Source: Acidimicrobiia bacterium (GTDB lineage: Bacteria > Actinomycetota > Acidimicrobiia > Acidimicrobiales > Aldehydirespiratoraceae). Taken from it: DNA of 64,000 bases. Shown here piece after piece: positions 37,510 to 45,592 of the stretch. Numbering within the stretch: position 1 is the first letter of the stretch; every line of letters begins with the position of its first letter. Location: the NCBI GenBank assembly GCA_022820805.1, contig JAJEEV010000027.1, forward strand, positions 62,001 to 126,000, written 5' to 3'. The notes under the pieces were generated by a model. It was not told the DNA's origin. It saw only the letters and a list, made by a program, of their open reading frames with translations, and made no database searches. Both the position numbers and the translations under genes were made by a program.

Positions 37510-38634
37510 GTGTCGCCGTCCGCGCCCGACTCTGAGATTCCCGCGGTGATGCGGGCCGCGCTGCTGCTGGGCACCGGCGGACCGGAGATGCTGGTCGTGC
37601 GCGGCGACGTGGGTGTGCCCAGCCCGGGACCCGGCGACGTGCTGGTGCGGGTGGCGGCCTGCGGGATGAACAACACCGACATCAACACCCGGGTGGGGTG
37701 GTACAGCCGGTCGGTCACGTCGGGCACCTCGGGTGAGGGGTTCGCCGAGGCCGACGCCGACGACTCGAGCTGGGGACGCTCCGGCCTGTCGTTCCCCCGC
37801 ATCCAGGGTGCCGACATCTGCGGGGTGGTGGTCGCGGCCGGGGAGGGGGCCGCCACGGAGCTGATGGGGCGCAGGGTGCTGGTCGACCCGTGGCTGCGCG
37901 ACCGCGACCGGCCCGGCGACCGCGAACTGGCGGGCTACCTGGGGAGCGAACGCGACGGAGGCTTCGCGGAGTACTGCACCGTGCCCGGCGAGAACGTGTA
38001 CCCGGTCTCGGACGGGCTCTCGGACGTCGAGCTGGCCAGCTTCGCCTGCTCGTGGTCCACGGCCGAGCACATGCTGCAACGGACCGGCCTGTCCTCGGGG
38101 GAGTCGATCGCGGTTCCGGGCGCGTCCGGCGGTGTGGGCAGCGCGCTGGTGCAGCTGGCCAAGCGTCGCGGTGCCCGGGTGGTGGCCGTCGCCGGCGCGT
38201 CCAAGGTGGACGGAGTGCGAGACCTCGGTGCCGACGCGGTGGTGGCCCGAGGCTCCGATGACCCCGTGGCCGCGGCCGTCGGGGCCAACGGTGGCCGCTT
38301 CGACGTGGTCGCCGACATCGTGGGCGGAGCCTGCTTCGCGGGCTGGCTCGAAGCGCTGGGTCGCGGCGGCCGCTACGTCACGTCGGGGGCCATTGCCGGG
38401 CCCGTGGTGGACCTGGACCTCCGGACGCTGTACCTGAACGACCTGCAGCTCCACGGCGCCACCGTGTACGAGCCGCAGGTGTTCGCCGATCTCGTCGGCT
38501 ACATCGAGCGGGGCGAGGTCCGGCCCGTTGTGGGGGGCACCTACCCGCTGGAGGAGATCGGTGCCGCCCAGGAGGCCTTCGCGGCCAAGGGCCACATAGG
38601 CAGCCTGGTCATCACCGTCGCTCCGGCCGGCTAG
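37510..38634 (+). CDS. Medium-chain alcohol dehydrogenase / quinone oxidoreductase
   Basis: The 374-residue MDR-family protein (GTG start) has GDVLVRVAACGMNNTDINTR, a GroES-like N-terminal part, and the NADP-binding loop GASGGVGSALVQLAKRRGARVVAVAG near 200-225. It lacks the full zinc-ligand set of true alcohol dehydrogenases, so a zinc-independent quinone-oxidoreductase-like enzyme is likely. It ends the plus-strand run begun by the FAD/GcvT gene. Confidence 0.85.
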   Translation: MSPSAPDSEIPAVMRAALLLGTGGPEMLVVRGDVGVPSPGPGDVLVRVAACGMNNTDINTRVGWYSRSVTSGTSGEGFAEADADDSSWGRSGLSFPRIQGADICGVVVAAGEGAATELMGRRVLVDPWLRDRDRPGDRELAGYLGSERDGGFAEYCTVPGENVYPVSDGLSDVELASFACSWSTAEHMLQRTGLSSGESIAVPGASGGVGSALVQLAKRRGARVVAVAGASKVDGVRDLGADAVVARGSDDPVAAAVGANGGRFDVVADIVGGACFAGWLEALGRGGRYVTSGAIAGPVVDLDLRTLYLNDLQLHGATVYEPQVFADLVGYIERGEVRPVVGGTYPLEEIGAAQEAFAAKGHIGSLVITVAPAG

Positions 38635-38649
38635 GGATTCCCCAGCCGG
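38627..38649. terminator. Short inverted repeat between convergent genes
   Basis: CCGGCT (38627-38632) and AGCCGG (38644-38649) can pair around an 11-base loop between the convergent alcohol dehydrogenase and LRR genes. There is no U-tract on either strand, so a terminator role is uncertain. Confidence 0.25.
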
Positions 38650-38664
38650 GGCTGAGCGGGCCGC

Positions 38665-40932
38665 TCAGTTGTCGGCTGCGGCTACGTGATCCCGAGCCCG
38701 GGAGATGAACGTGGCCGCTTGGCCCCTCGTGACCACGTCGTCGGGGCAGAAGTGATCTGATCCGAGCCGGCAGCCCTGGGTGATGCCCGCAGCAGCGATG
38801 GCGTCGATGCTGGCCGCGTGCGGGTTGGAGGACTCGATGTCGACGAACCCGGCAGGAGTGCCGGACTCCAGGTCGAAGGCCCGGGCGAGAAGGCTCGCCA
38901 TCTGGGCCCTGGTGACCGGGTCATGGGGGCAGTACCGGGCGGGGTCGCCGGCACAGCCGGCCGTCACTCCCAGCTCGGCGAGCCGTTCGGCGTGCGCGGC
39001 CCATTTCAGGCCCGGGTGTACGTCCTCGAACCGGCTGGAGCCCAGCGGCCCGGGATCCTCACCGTCGATCACCCGCACCAGCCAGACGGCGATCACCCAG
39101 CGCTCGATCGCGAGACCGGGGCAGATGAGGTCGAGCCCGCACTCGGTGCCGTCGAGCACTCCGTCCGCGGCCAGCAGGCTCAGGTGCCAGCCGTGGATCG
39201 TGCCTGTCGCGTTGATGTCCCAGAAGAAGCTGTCGGGGGAGTCTCCTCGCTGCCGGTCGTGGCCGTGGATTCTCAGCCCGGACACGATCAGGTCGCGCAG
39301 CGGAGCGAAGTCCGAGATGACGTTGTCGGCCACGTACAGGTCCGTGAGCGCATTCAGGCTCGCCAGCGGCGAGACGTCGCTCACGAAGTTGTCCTCGAGC
39401 CGGAGCTCTGTGAGCGCCACGAGAGGCGCCAACGCCGACACGTCGGTGATCGAGTTGCGTCTCAGGTCGAGCTTCTCCAACGCTCTGAGGCTCGACAGAT
39501 CGGACAGCTCCGAACCGGTCAGATCCATGTCGTTCAGGCCCAGCTCGGTCAGGCCGCTCAGACCCGCCACGTCGGACAGGCCCGAGATCTGGCCGTCACC
39601 CACGTGGAGCTTCCGCAGACCCGTTCTCGATGTCAGCGAGATCGGCGAGACCAGCGGATTCCCGGTCACCCTCAGGTCGGTGAGGAAGCGGGGCAGGTCG
39701 TCGAGGGTCGTGATCTGGTTCCGGTAGGAGGCGTCGGGGGTGCTCCCCGGAGAGATCGAGCCGTTGTCGAGCCACAGAACATCCAGCTGGGTCACGGCGC
39801 TCAGATCCACCGACGCGAGCTGGTTGTCGCTCAGATAGAGCTGCCGCAGGTTGTCCAGCCCCGACAGGTCGATCGAGGAGAGGCGGTTCGTTCTCAGATT
39901 GAGGGATATGAGCGTGTCGCCGACGTCCTGCAGTCCGGTGATCTGGGTGATCTGGTTGCCACGCAGCCAGAGCCTCTGGATGCTGTCCAGCCCGGCGACA
40001 TCGACGGACGTCAGCTGGTTGTCGTTGAGGAAGGCCCTCTCCAGCCGCCAGAACGGGGAGAGGTCGATCGACGAGATGCCGGTTCCGTAGAGGTGGAGCC
40101 GCCTCAGGTCCGTCAAGGAGGAGAAGCCGGCGAGGTCCGACGTGCTGGCGATCGGGTTGTTGTTGAGGTGCAGGTAGTGGAGGTGCTCAGCGCCCGTGAG
40201 GTCGACCGATGCCAGGCGGTTGTGCTCCAGCCTGAGGCTCCAGACCGCTCCCGGCAGCTCCGACAGACCGGTGACGCTCGTCAACCGGTTCCGGTCCAGC
40301 CTCAGGCTCACGAAGTTCGGGTGGGAGGTGCCATCGGACCGGTCCCGCAGGGCGGTCAGGCCGGAGAGGTCGACCGACGTCAAGCGGTTGCTGTTGAGCC
40401 AGAGCGCGTACAGCCTGCTGGTCCGGGCGTTCTCGCCGACGCTAGTCCTCTGGCCGGAGAGATCGATCGACTCGAGGTCGTTGTTGCTGAGATCCACGAA
40501 CCTCAGGTCTGTCATGGCGGTGAGATCGATGTCTGGAATGTCGTTGCTGTACAGCACGAGAACCTGCATCCGAGCCATGTTCGCGAGGCTCGACGCGTCC
40601 GATATGGCGTTGCCCTGCAGGTAGAGGCCGCGCATGTTGACGGCATGCTCCAGGCCGTCGAGCTGTGTGATCCCCGAGTGGCCGGCGTCGAGGACGGTCA
40701 GGCGGGCCATGTCCCGTTCGGTGATCGCCTCGCCGGACTGCTTTCCCAGGGCGCTCTCGATGGCGGCGCGGAGGCTCGCGTCGGGAATCGAGACCTCGGC
40801 AGCCTGGGCTGCCGCCCCGGGCGCCAGCAGAGTCGCGATGAGCGCCAGGCAGGCCGACGCGAGCGCGGTCCGGACGGCTGGGATCCGCAGCCGCGCGTGC
40901 GGCGCGGGAGCGCGTGAACGAGATCGGCCCAT
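38665..40932 (-). CDS. Secreted leucine-rich-repeat protein with C-terminal SLH repeats
   Basis: Starting at ATG 40932 behind AAGGAAG, the product has 755 residues. A signal peptide comes first (TALASACLALIATLLAPGAAAQA, cleavage near 40). About 20 internalin/SDS22-type leucine-rich repeats of ~22 residues follow (for example LRFVDLSNNDLESIDLSG, LRQLYLSDNQLASVDLSA). A spacer with cysteine pairs precedes at least two SLH repeats (RFEDVHPGLKWAAHAERLAELGVTAGC; FVDIESSNPHAASIDAIAAAGITQGC). It should be anchored to the cell wall and display the LRR array for binding other surfaces or proteins. The SLH repeats carry extra cysteines that may form disulfides. Confidence 0.87.
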   Translation of the reverse strand: MGRSRSRAPAPHARLRIPAVRTALASACLALIATLLAPGAAAQAAEVSIPDASLRAAIESALGKQSGEAITERDMARLTVLDAGHSGITQLDGLEHAVNMRGLYLQGNAISDASSLANMARMQVLVLYSNDIPDIDLTAMTDLRFVDLSNNDLESIDLSGQRTSVGENARTSRLYALWLNSNRLTSVDLSGLTALRDRSDGTSHPNFVSLRLDRNRLTSVTGLSELPGAVWSLRLEHNRLASVDLTGAEHLHYLHLNNNPIASTSDLAGFSSLTDLRRLHLYGTGISSIDLSPFWRLERAFLNDNQLTSVDVAGLDSIQRLWLRGNQITQITGLQDVGDTLISLNLRTNRLSSIDLSGLDNLRQLYLSDNQLASVDLSAVTQLDVLWLDNGSISPGSTPDASYRNQITTLDDLPRFLTDLRVTGNPLVSPISLTSRTGLRKLHVGDGQISGLSDVAGLSGLTELGLNDMDLTGSELSDLSSLRALEKLDLRRNSITDVSALAPLVALTELRLEDNFVSDVSPLASLNALTDLYVADNVISDFAPLRDLIVSGLRIHGHDRQRGDSPDSFFWDINATGTIHGWHLSLLAADGVLDGTECGLDLICPGLAIERWVIAVWLVRVIDGEDPGPLGSSRFEDVHPGLKWAAHAERLAELGVTAGCAGDPARYCPHDPVTRAQMASLLARAFDLESGTPAGFVDIESSNPHAASIDAIAAAGITQGCRLGSDHFCPDDVVTRGQAATFISRARDHVAAADN

Positions 40933-41063
40933 CCAGACTTCCTTGGTCGGGCGCGCCGTGCTCGGCGCGACGGCTCGGACGGTAGCAAGGGCGGCTGTGC
41001 CCGTAAAGCAGGCCGGCTCCGCAGCGCCCGCGTCTGCGTGGCTGGGGAGAGTGGTTCGCTCGA

Positions 41064-41402
41064 TCAGCGGACTCGACGCATGGCGTCGAGGGCGCGCTCT
41101 TCGGCCACGCGCTTGCGGCCCACGATCGGCGTGGTGGGCGCGAATCCGGCTTCGGCCCGCTCCGACTCGCTCTCGCCTCCCCAGAAGCCGAGCTCGCGGT
41201 TCCTGCGGGCGTAGTCCCGGCACGAGATCAGCACTACGCACTGGTCGCAGATCGACCGGGCCCGAGCCTCGCGGCGGACCCTGGCTTCGGGCCGCTCGGC
41301 GAATGGGGCGAAGAACAGGTCGCTCTCCCCCGCGCATCGCCCGTGCTCCATCCAGCCCGTGGAGCCCACCGGGGCTACGGCCGTCTCGTACGCCTCGAGC
41401 AT
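41064..41402 (-). CDS. WhiB-family iron-sulfur regulator
   Basis: From ATG 41402 the protein has 112 residues with the four WhiB cysteines Cys23-x28-Cys52-x2-Cys55-x5-Cys61 and the turn GFWGGESESER (72-82), the family's sigma-factor contact motif. A basic C-terminus (VGRKRVAEERALDAMRRVR) would bind DNA. It should hold a 4Fe-4S cluster and tune transcription in response to redox. ATG 41420 and 41465 are in frame upstream, but the duplicated promoter-like sequence there favours 41402. It is the only recognisable regulator next to the LRR surface-protein gene. Confidence 0.88.
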   Translation of the reverse strand: MLEAYETAVAPVGSTGWMEHGRCAGESDLFFAPFAERPEARVRREARARSICDQCVVLISCRDYARRNRELGFWGGESESERAEAGFAPTTPIVGRKRVAEERALDAMRRVR

Positions 41403-41438
41403 CGGTATACAATTTAGCATCGGTATACAATTCTGCAA
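41398..41438 (-). promoter_or_regulatory. WhiB promoter with two 18-bp direct repeats
   Basis: The unit AGCATCGGTATACAATTT (41398-41415) is repeated as AGCATCGGTATACAATTC (41416-41433), one mismatch; each holds the palindrome GTATAC. On the minus strand TTGCAG (41433-41438), 16 bases, and TAAATT (41411-41416) form a promoter whose start would fall next to ATG 41402. The repeats therefore lie across the spacer and the transcription start, as for a regulator's tandem binding sites. Confidence 0.55.
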
Positions 41439-41526
41439 GGCGAACGTCTGAGAATATTGAAACATGAGGTCAGAGGGCAGATTCAGATGTCCGTCCGACC
41501 TTGACAAACCGCAGTCGCTCCAAAAC

Positions 41527-41552
41527 TCGGACATTTTCGTCGGACATTCTCG
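41527..41552. repeat. Tandem 13-bp direct repeat
   Basis: TCGGACATTTTCG (41527-41539) is followed directly by TCGGACATTCTCG (41540-41552), one mismatch. It lies in the gap between the WhiB gene and the CoA-transferase stop. GTCCGACC occurs shortly before. A protein-binding role is possible but unproven. Confidence 0.5.
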
Positions 41553-41573
41553 GGCGATGGTCCGGCGCTCGTG

Positions 41574-42821
41574 TCAGCTGCCGCCGGAAACCACGCCGGC
41601 GTCGTGCAGCCGGCCGATCTCGCCGGCCGAGAGGCCCAACCATCCGGTCAGAACCTCATCGGTGTGCTGGCCCAGCGCGGGTGCCGCTCCGGCATCCTCC
41701 AGCTCATCGGACCCCCGCGATTGGCCGGCTGCGAGGGACAGTGGCGAACCCGGCACCAGGTACGGGCCGATCCCGGGCTGATCCACCTCACGGAACAGCC
41801 CGGCAGCGGGCGAGCACCGGGGATCGCTGCCGACCAGCTCCGAGAAGGTCTGGTACGGCCCCCAGCACACTCCTAGCGAGTCCATGCGTTCCGCAGCCTC
41901 GGCAAAGGTCCGCTCACGGGCCCAAGCCTGCATCACGGCCTTGATCTCGTCGCGGGCCTCGAACCGGTCACCCTCGTCACTGAAGTCGAGACTCCGGGCA
42001 GCCGCGATCTCCGCGACCGCGGCTTCGCTCCCGGTGGCCTCCAGCAGCGAGGTCCACTGCCGGCCGCTGATGCCGACCGCGTAGAGGCGGCGCCCGTCGG
42101 CCGTCGACAGCTCCACTCCGAAGGCGCCGTAGAGGTCGTTTCCGCAGCGGGGCCGGATCGCGCCGTTGACCTGCACCTCGGCGATGTAACCCAGCGCGGC
42201 GGTGGCGGCCAGGGCCACGTCGCTCAGCGCGAGCATCATCACCGACCCCTCCCCCGTGAGCAGCCGGCGGCGGTCTGCGGCCAGGATCCCTACGGCAGCC
42301 GTCTGCCCGCACAGCAGGTCCCAGGCCGGCAGCACGCTGTTGATCGGATCCTCATGGTCCGCCGGACCGGTCACCATCGGGAACCCCATCGCCGCGTTCA
42401 CCGTGTAGTCGACCGCGGTGGTGCCGTCACGATTGCCGGTGACGGCCACCATCACCAGATCGGGCCGCCGGGCGGTCAGCCGGTCGGGCGCCATCCAGCC
42501 CCGGGCCGGGAAGTTGGTGAGGAAGGTGCCGGCCGCGCCGATCAGCTCGGTGAGCAACTCGTGGGCGGCCGGATCGCGCAGGTTGACAGCCAGCGACTTC
42601 TTGCCCTTGTTCAACCCGGCCCAGTACAGGGAGCGACCCTCGGCCGTGAGCGGCCACCGTCCGTAGTCGATGCCCCCGCCGAGAGGATCGAAGCGCACCA
42701 CCTCGGCTCCCAACTGGGCCAGCGCCATGCCTCCCGAGGGCGCGGCCACGAACGCCGACCCCTCGACAACCCGCAGACCGTCGAGCACCGCATTGCCGAT
42801 CACCCCCTCGAACCTAACCAC
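41574..42821 (-). CDS. Family III (CaiB/BaiF) CoA-transferase, 2-methylfumaryl-CoA isomerase-like
   Basis: The 415-residue protein has the family III CoA-transferase pattern, beginning LDGLRVVEGSAFVAAPSGGMALAQLGAEVVRFDPLGGGIDYGRWP and SLYWAGLNKGKKSLAVNLRDP. These resemble the intramolecular mesaconyl-CoA (2-methylfumaryl-CoA) transferases rather than general CaiB. The Asp in LPAWDLLCGQTAAVGI may be the catalytic carboxylate. It should move CoA between carboxylates; the isomerase assignment is from recall of the N-terminal pattern. It is divergent from GalD with a 41-base gap. Confidence 0.8.
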   Translation of the reverse strand: MVRFEGVIGNAVLDGLRVVEGSAFVAAPSGGMALAQLGAEVVRFDPLGGGIDYGRWPLTAEGRSLYWAGLNKGKKSLAVNLRDPAAHELLTELIGAAGTFLTNFPARGWMAPDRLTARRPDLVMVAVTGNRDGTTAVDYTVNAAMGFPMVTGPADHEDPINSVLPAWDLLCGQTAAVGILAADRRRLLTGEGSVMMLALSDVALAATAALGYIAEVQVNGAIRPRCGNDLYGAFGVELSTADGRRLYAVGISGRQWTSLLEATGSEAAVAEIAAARSLDFSDEGDRFEARDEIKAVMQAWARERTFAEAAERMDSLGVCWGPYQTFSELVGSDPRCSPAAGLFREVDQPGIGPYLVPGSPLSLAAGQSRGSDELEDAGAAPALGQHTDEVLTGWLGLSAGEIGRLHDAGVVSGGS

Positions 42822-42862
42822 TCAGAGAGCTTTGTCACCGGCTCGCGCGGCACACTGGCTCC

Positions 42863-43969
42863 GTGACCGAGAGCGTGCCGTGCATGCTGATGCGGGGCGG
42901 AACGTCGAAGGGCGCCTTCTTCCTCAGCCGGGACCTGCCTGACGATCCCGCCCAGCGCGACGACCTGATACTGCGCATCGTCGGCTCTCCGGACCCCCGC
43001 CAGATAGACGGGATCGGCGGGGCCCACGCGCTCACCACCAAGGTGGCTGTGATCGGTCCTCCGTCGAGGCCGGGCACCGACGTGGACTACCTGTTCCTTC
43101 AGCCCTCGGTGGATGAGCCCCTCGTCAGCGACGCCCAGAACTGCGGCAACATGCTGGCCGGTGTCGGCCCGTTCGCGGTCGAGAGGGGCCTGGTCGAGCC
43201 GGGCGGGACCGAGGCCCGGGTTCGCATCCACATGGTCAACACCTCATCGGTGGCGATCGCGACCTTCCCGCTGCGAGACGGCATGCCCGAATACTCCGGC
43301 CTGACCTCCATCGACGGCGTGCCCGGCGCCGCAGCCGCCGTGCGGCTCGACTTCGAGGATGTCGCGGGCGGCTCTTGCGGCACCCTGCTGCCCACCGGCA
43401 ATCTGGTCGACTCGGTCGAGGGAACCGACTGCACCCTCATCGACAACGGGATGCCGGCTGTGGTGATGAGAGCCCGCGATCTGGGTGTGGACGGCTACGA
43501 GGACTGCGCCACCCTCGAAGCCGACAACCGCCTGCGTGCCCGGCTGGAGCAGGTGCGAAGGGCCGCAGGCCTGCTGATGGGCCTCGGGGATGTGACCGCC
43601 TCCACCGTGCCGAAGATGACGCTGGTGGCGCCGCCGCGGACCGCCGCCGGAGACATCTGCACCCGGACCTTCATTCCCCACCGGTGCCACGAGGCGATCG
43701 GCGTGCTCGGGGCAGTGTCGGTGGCCACCGCGGCAGCGGTGCCCGGTGCCGTCGGCAACGAGATCCTGGCAGCGTCCCGTCCCGGGCCCGGACCGGGCGA
43801 AGCCTCCCGAATCGAGCGCGTCGTCACGCTGGAGCATCCGACCGGCACCTTCGAGGCCGCGGTGGACATCGCCATCCGACCAGGCGAGCCACCGACCGTC
43901 GAGAGTGCGGGAATCATCCGCACCACCAGGAAGCTCTTCGACGGCGAAGTCTTCGCGCGCCCGCGCTGA
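42863..43969 (+). CDS. galD: 4-Oxalomesaconate tautomerase (PrpF/GalD family)
   Basis: The 368-residue protein starts at GTG 42863 and opens VPCMLMRGGTSKGAFFL, the PrpF/GalD signature. DAQNCGNMLAGVGPFAVERGL and DFEDVAGGSCGTLLPTGN carry cysteines at the usual active-site places of the diaminopimelate-epimerase fold. With LigI, LigJ and LigK alongside, the specific role is tautomerising 4-oxalomesaconate between keto and enol forms. Without that context the family could equally be an aconitate isomerase. LigI follows after 19 bases. Confidence 0.83.
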   Translation: MTESVPCMLMRGGTSKGAFFLSRDLPDDPAQRDDLILRIVGSPDPRQIDGIGGAHALTTKVAVIGPPSRPGTDVDYLFLQPSVDEPLVSDAQNCGNMLAGVGPFAVERGLVEPGGTEARVRIHMVNTSSVAIATFPLRDGMPEYSGLTSIDGVPGAAAAVRLDFEDVAGGSCGTLLPTGNLVDSVEGTDCTLIDNGMPAVVMRARDLGVDGYEDCATLEADNRLRARLEQVRRAAGLLMGLGDVTASTVPKMTLVAPPRTAAGDICTRTFIPHRCHEAIGVLGAVSVATAAAVPGAVGNEILAASRPGPGPGEASRIERVVTLEHPTGTFEAAVDIAIRPGEPPTVESAGIIRTTRKLFDGEVFARPR

Positions 43970-43988
43970 CCGGCTCTGGCACCCCACC

Positions 43989-44858
43989 ATGGAGCCCACC
44001 ATCCTGCCGCCCCATCCTGATCCGCACCCGCCCTCCGCGTTCACCCCGCCACCGGACGCCTGCGACGCCCACTGCCATGTGTTCGGCCCCGCGAGCCGCT
44101 TCCCGTTCGCGGCGGGCCGCTCGTACACGCCTCCCGACGCCGGCGTCGAGCAGCTCCGGGCGCTGCATGAGCGCATGGGGCTCGGCCGGGCCGTGCTGGT
44201 GCAGGCCAGCTGCCACGGCACCGACAACTCGGCCATGGTGGACGCGCTCGAGCGGTCGCAGGGACGGTACGCCGGGGTGGCCATGATCGACGAGTCCTGC
44301 ACCGACGCCGAGCTCGACCACCTGCACGACGCCGGCGTGCGGGGCGCCCGGTTCAACTTCGTCAGGCACCTCGGTGGCGGGGACCTCGGCGCGTTCGAAC
44401 GCACCGCCCGGAGGGTGGCGCCTCGGGGCTGGCACATGGTGGTGCATCTCGACGCCGGCGACCTGCCCGACTTCGCCGGAGTGCTGCTCGCCCTGCCGTG
44501 CCCGTTCATCATCGACCACATGGCCCGCGTGCCGGCATCCGGGGGCCTCGAGCAGCCGCCGTTCGCCGCCCTGCTGGACCTGATGGACGATGAGCGAGCC
44601 TGGGTGAAGATCTCAGGAGCGGAGCGGCTCAGCGACGGCGGCCGCCCGCCCTATGACGACGTGGCCCCCCTGGCCCGGGCCCTGATCTCCGTGGCCGGCG
44701 ACCGGATCCTGTGGGGCACCGACTGGCCCCATCCCAACGTGAGGCACATGCCCGACGACGGCGACCTGGTGGACCTGCTGGCCGAGTTCGCCCCCGACGA
44801 GGCCGACCGCAACCGGATCCTGGTCGACAACCCCCAGCGCCTCTACGACTTCGCCTGA
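43989..44858 (+). CDS. ligI: 2-Pyrone-4,6-dicarboxylate hydrolase-like amidohydrolase
   Basis: The 289-residue amidohydrolase has DACDAHCHVFGPASRFPFA near residues 23-41 (the HxH plus an aromatic loop typical of LigI), FNFVRHLGGG, FIIDHMARVP, and the C-terminal ILWGTDWPHPNVRHMPDDGDLVD. These match pyrone-dicarboxylate lactonases, which open 2-pyrone-4,6-dicarboxylate to 4-oxalomesaconate without needing a metal. It starts at ATG 43989, 19 bases after GalD, and converges on LigK. Confidence 0.83.
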   Translation: MEPTILPPHPDPHPPSAFTPPPDACDAHCHVFGPASRFPFAAGRSYTPPDAGVEQLRALHERMGLGRAVLVQASCHGTDNSAMVDALERSQGRYAGVAMIDESCTDAELDHLHDAGVRGARFNFVRHLGGGDLGAFERTARRVAPRGWHMVVHLDAGDLPDFAGVLLALPCPFIIDHMARVPASGGLEQPPFAALLDLMDDERAWVKISGAERLSDGGRPPYDDVAPLARALISVAGDRILWGTDWPHPNVRHMPDDGDLVDLLAEFAPDEADRNRILVDNPQRLYDFA

Positions 44859-44881
44859 CCCCGGCTCGGCCGGGCAGTGCC

Positions 44882-45592
44882 CTATCCCTCCGGATCGTCG
44901 GCGGTGTCCACCCAGCGCACACCCATGTCGGTGAGCTTCTGGCGCAGGCCGTACATGTCCAGACCAAGCTCGCCGGCCGCCAGCCGGGCCCGAGCGTCCT
45001 CCTCGCCGGCCAGCCGCTGACGGGACATGTCCAGCGCCCAGTCCGCCTCGGAGCGGGCCACCACCACCACGCCGTCGTCGTCGGCGCAGATGACGTCGCC
45101 GGAGCTGACCGTCTGCCCGCCGACCACCACCGGCACGTTCACCGAGCCCGCAGTGGCCTTGACAGTCCCCTGGCAGGAGACATGGCGGCTCCACGCCGGG
45201 AAGCCCATGGCCCGCAGTTCGGCTGTGTCGCGCACCCCCGCGTCGATCACCAGGCCCCGCACCCCCCGAGCCTGAACGGAGGTGGCCAGCAGGTCCCCGA
45301 AGAAGCCGTGCGGAGACGGCGCGCTCACCGCCACGACCAGGATGTCGCCCGGCTGGCAGGTCTCGACCGCGGCGTGGATCATCAGGTTGTCGCCCGAGTG
45401 GCACAGTGCGGTGACCGCGCTGCCCGCTATCCGGGTGCCGGTCTGGATGGGGCGGATGTCGGGACCGAGGTAGCCCCGCCGGCCGATGGCCTCGTGGACG
45501 GTGGCGCTCCCGATCGCCGCCAGGGCGTCGACCACGGCCGGATCGGCCCGCGGCACGTTGCGAACCACCACCGGCCGGCCGTGATCACTCAT
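44882..45592 (-). CDS. ligK: 4-Carboxy-4-hydroxy-2-oxoadipate aldolase / oxaloacetate decarboxylase
   Basis: The 236-residue RraA-fold protein has the metal-site region GDILVVAVSAPSPHGFFGDLLATSVQARGVRGLVIDAGVRD, with the Arg-Asp pair of the LigK/HMG class II aldolases, and ends in the extra C-terminal helix that separates aldolases from RraA. It cleaves 4-carboxy-4-hydroxy-2-oxoadipate to pyruvate and oxaloacetate. Its ATG overlaps the LigJ stop (ATGA 45589-45592), so the two are translationally coupled and the substrate assignment is well supported. Confidence 0.87.
   Translation of the reverse strand: MSDHGRPVVVRNVPRADPAVVDALAAIGSATVHEAIGRRGYLGPDIRPIQTGTRIAGSAVTALCHSGDNLMIHAAVETCQPGDILVVAVSAPSPHGFFGDLLATSVQARGVRGLVIDAGVRDTAELRAMGFPAWSRHVSCQGTVKATAGSVNVPVVVGGQTVSSGDVICADDDGVVVVARSEADWALDMSRQRLAGEEDARARLAAGELGLDMYGLRQKLTDMGVRWVDTADDPEG

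Noticed and set aside
34075-38595. A very long minus-strand open frame continuing upstream of the aminotransferase
   Set aside because: It is antisense to three well-supported plus-strand genes, has low-complexity His/Gly/Arg-rich content, and the aminotransferase has its own ribosome site at 34074.
41398-41552. Short direct repeats near the WhiB gene as a CRISPR array
   Set aside because: Only two copies of each unit, in direct tandem with no spacers, and no cas genes in the window.
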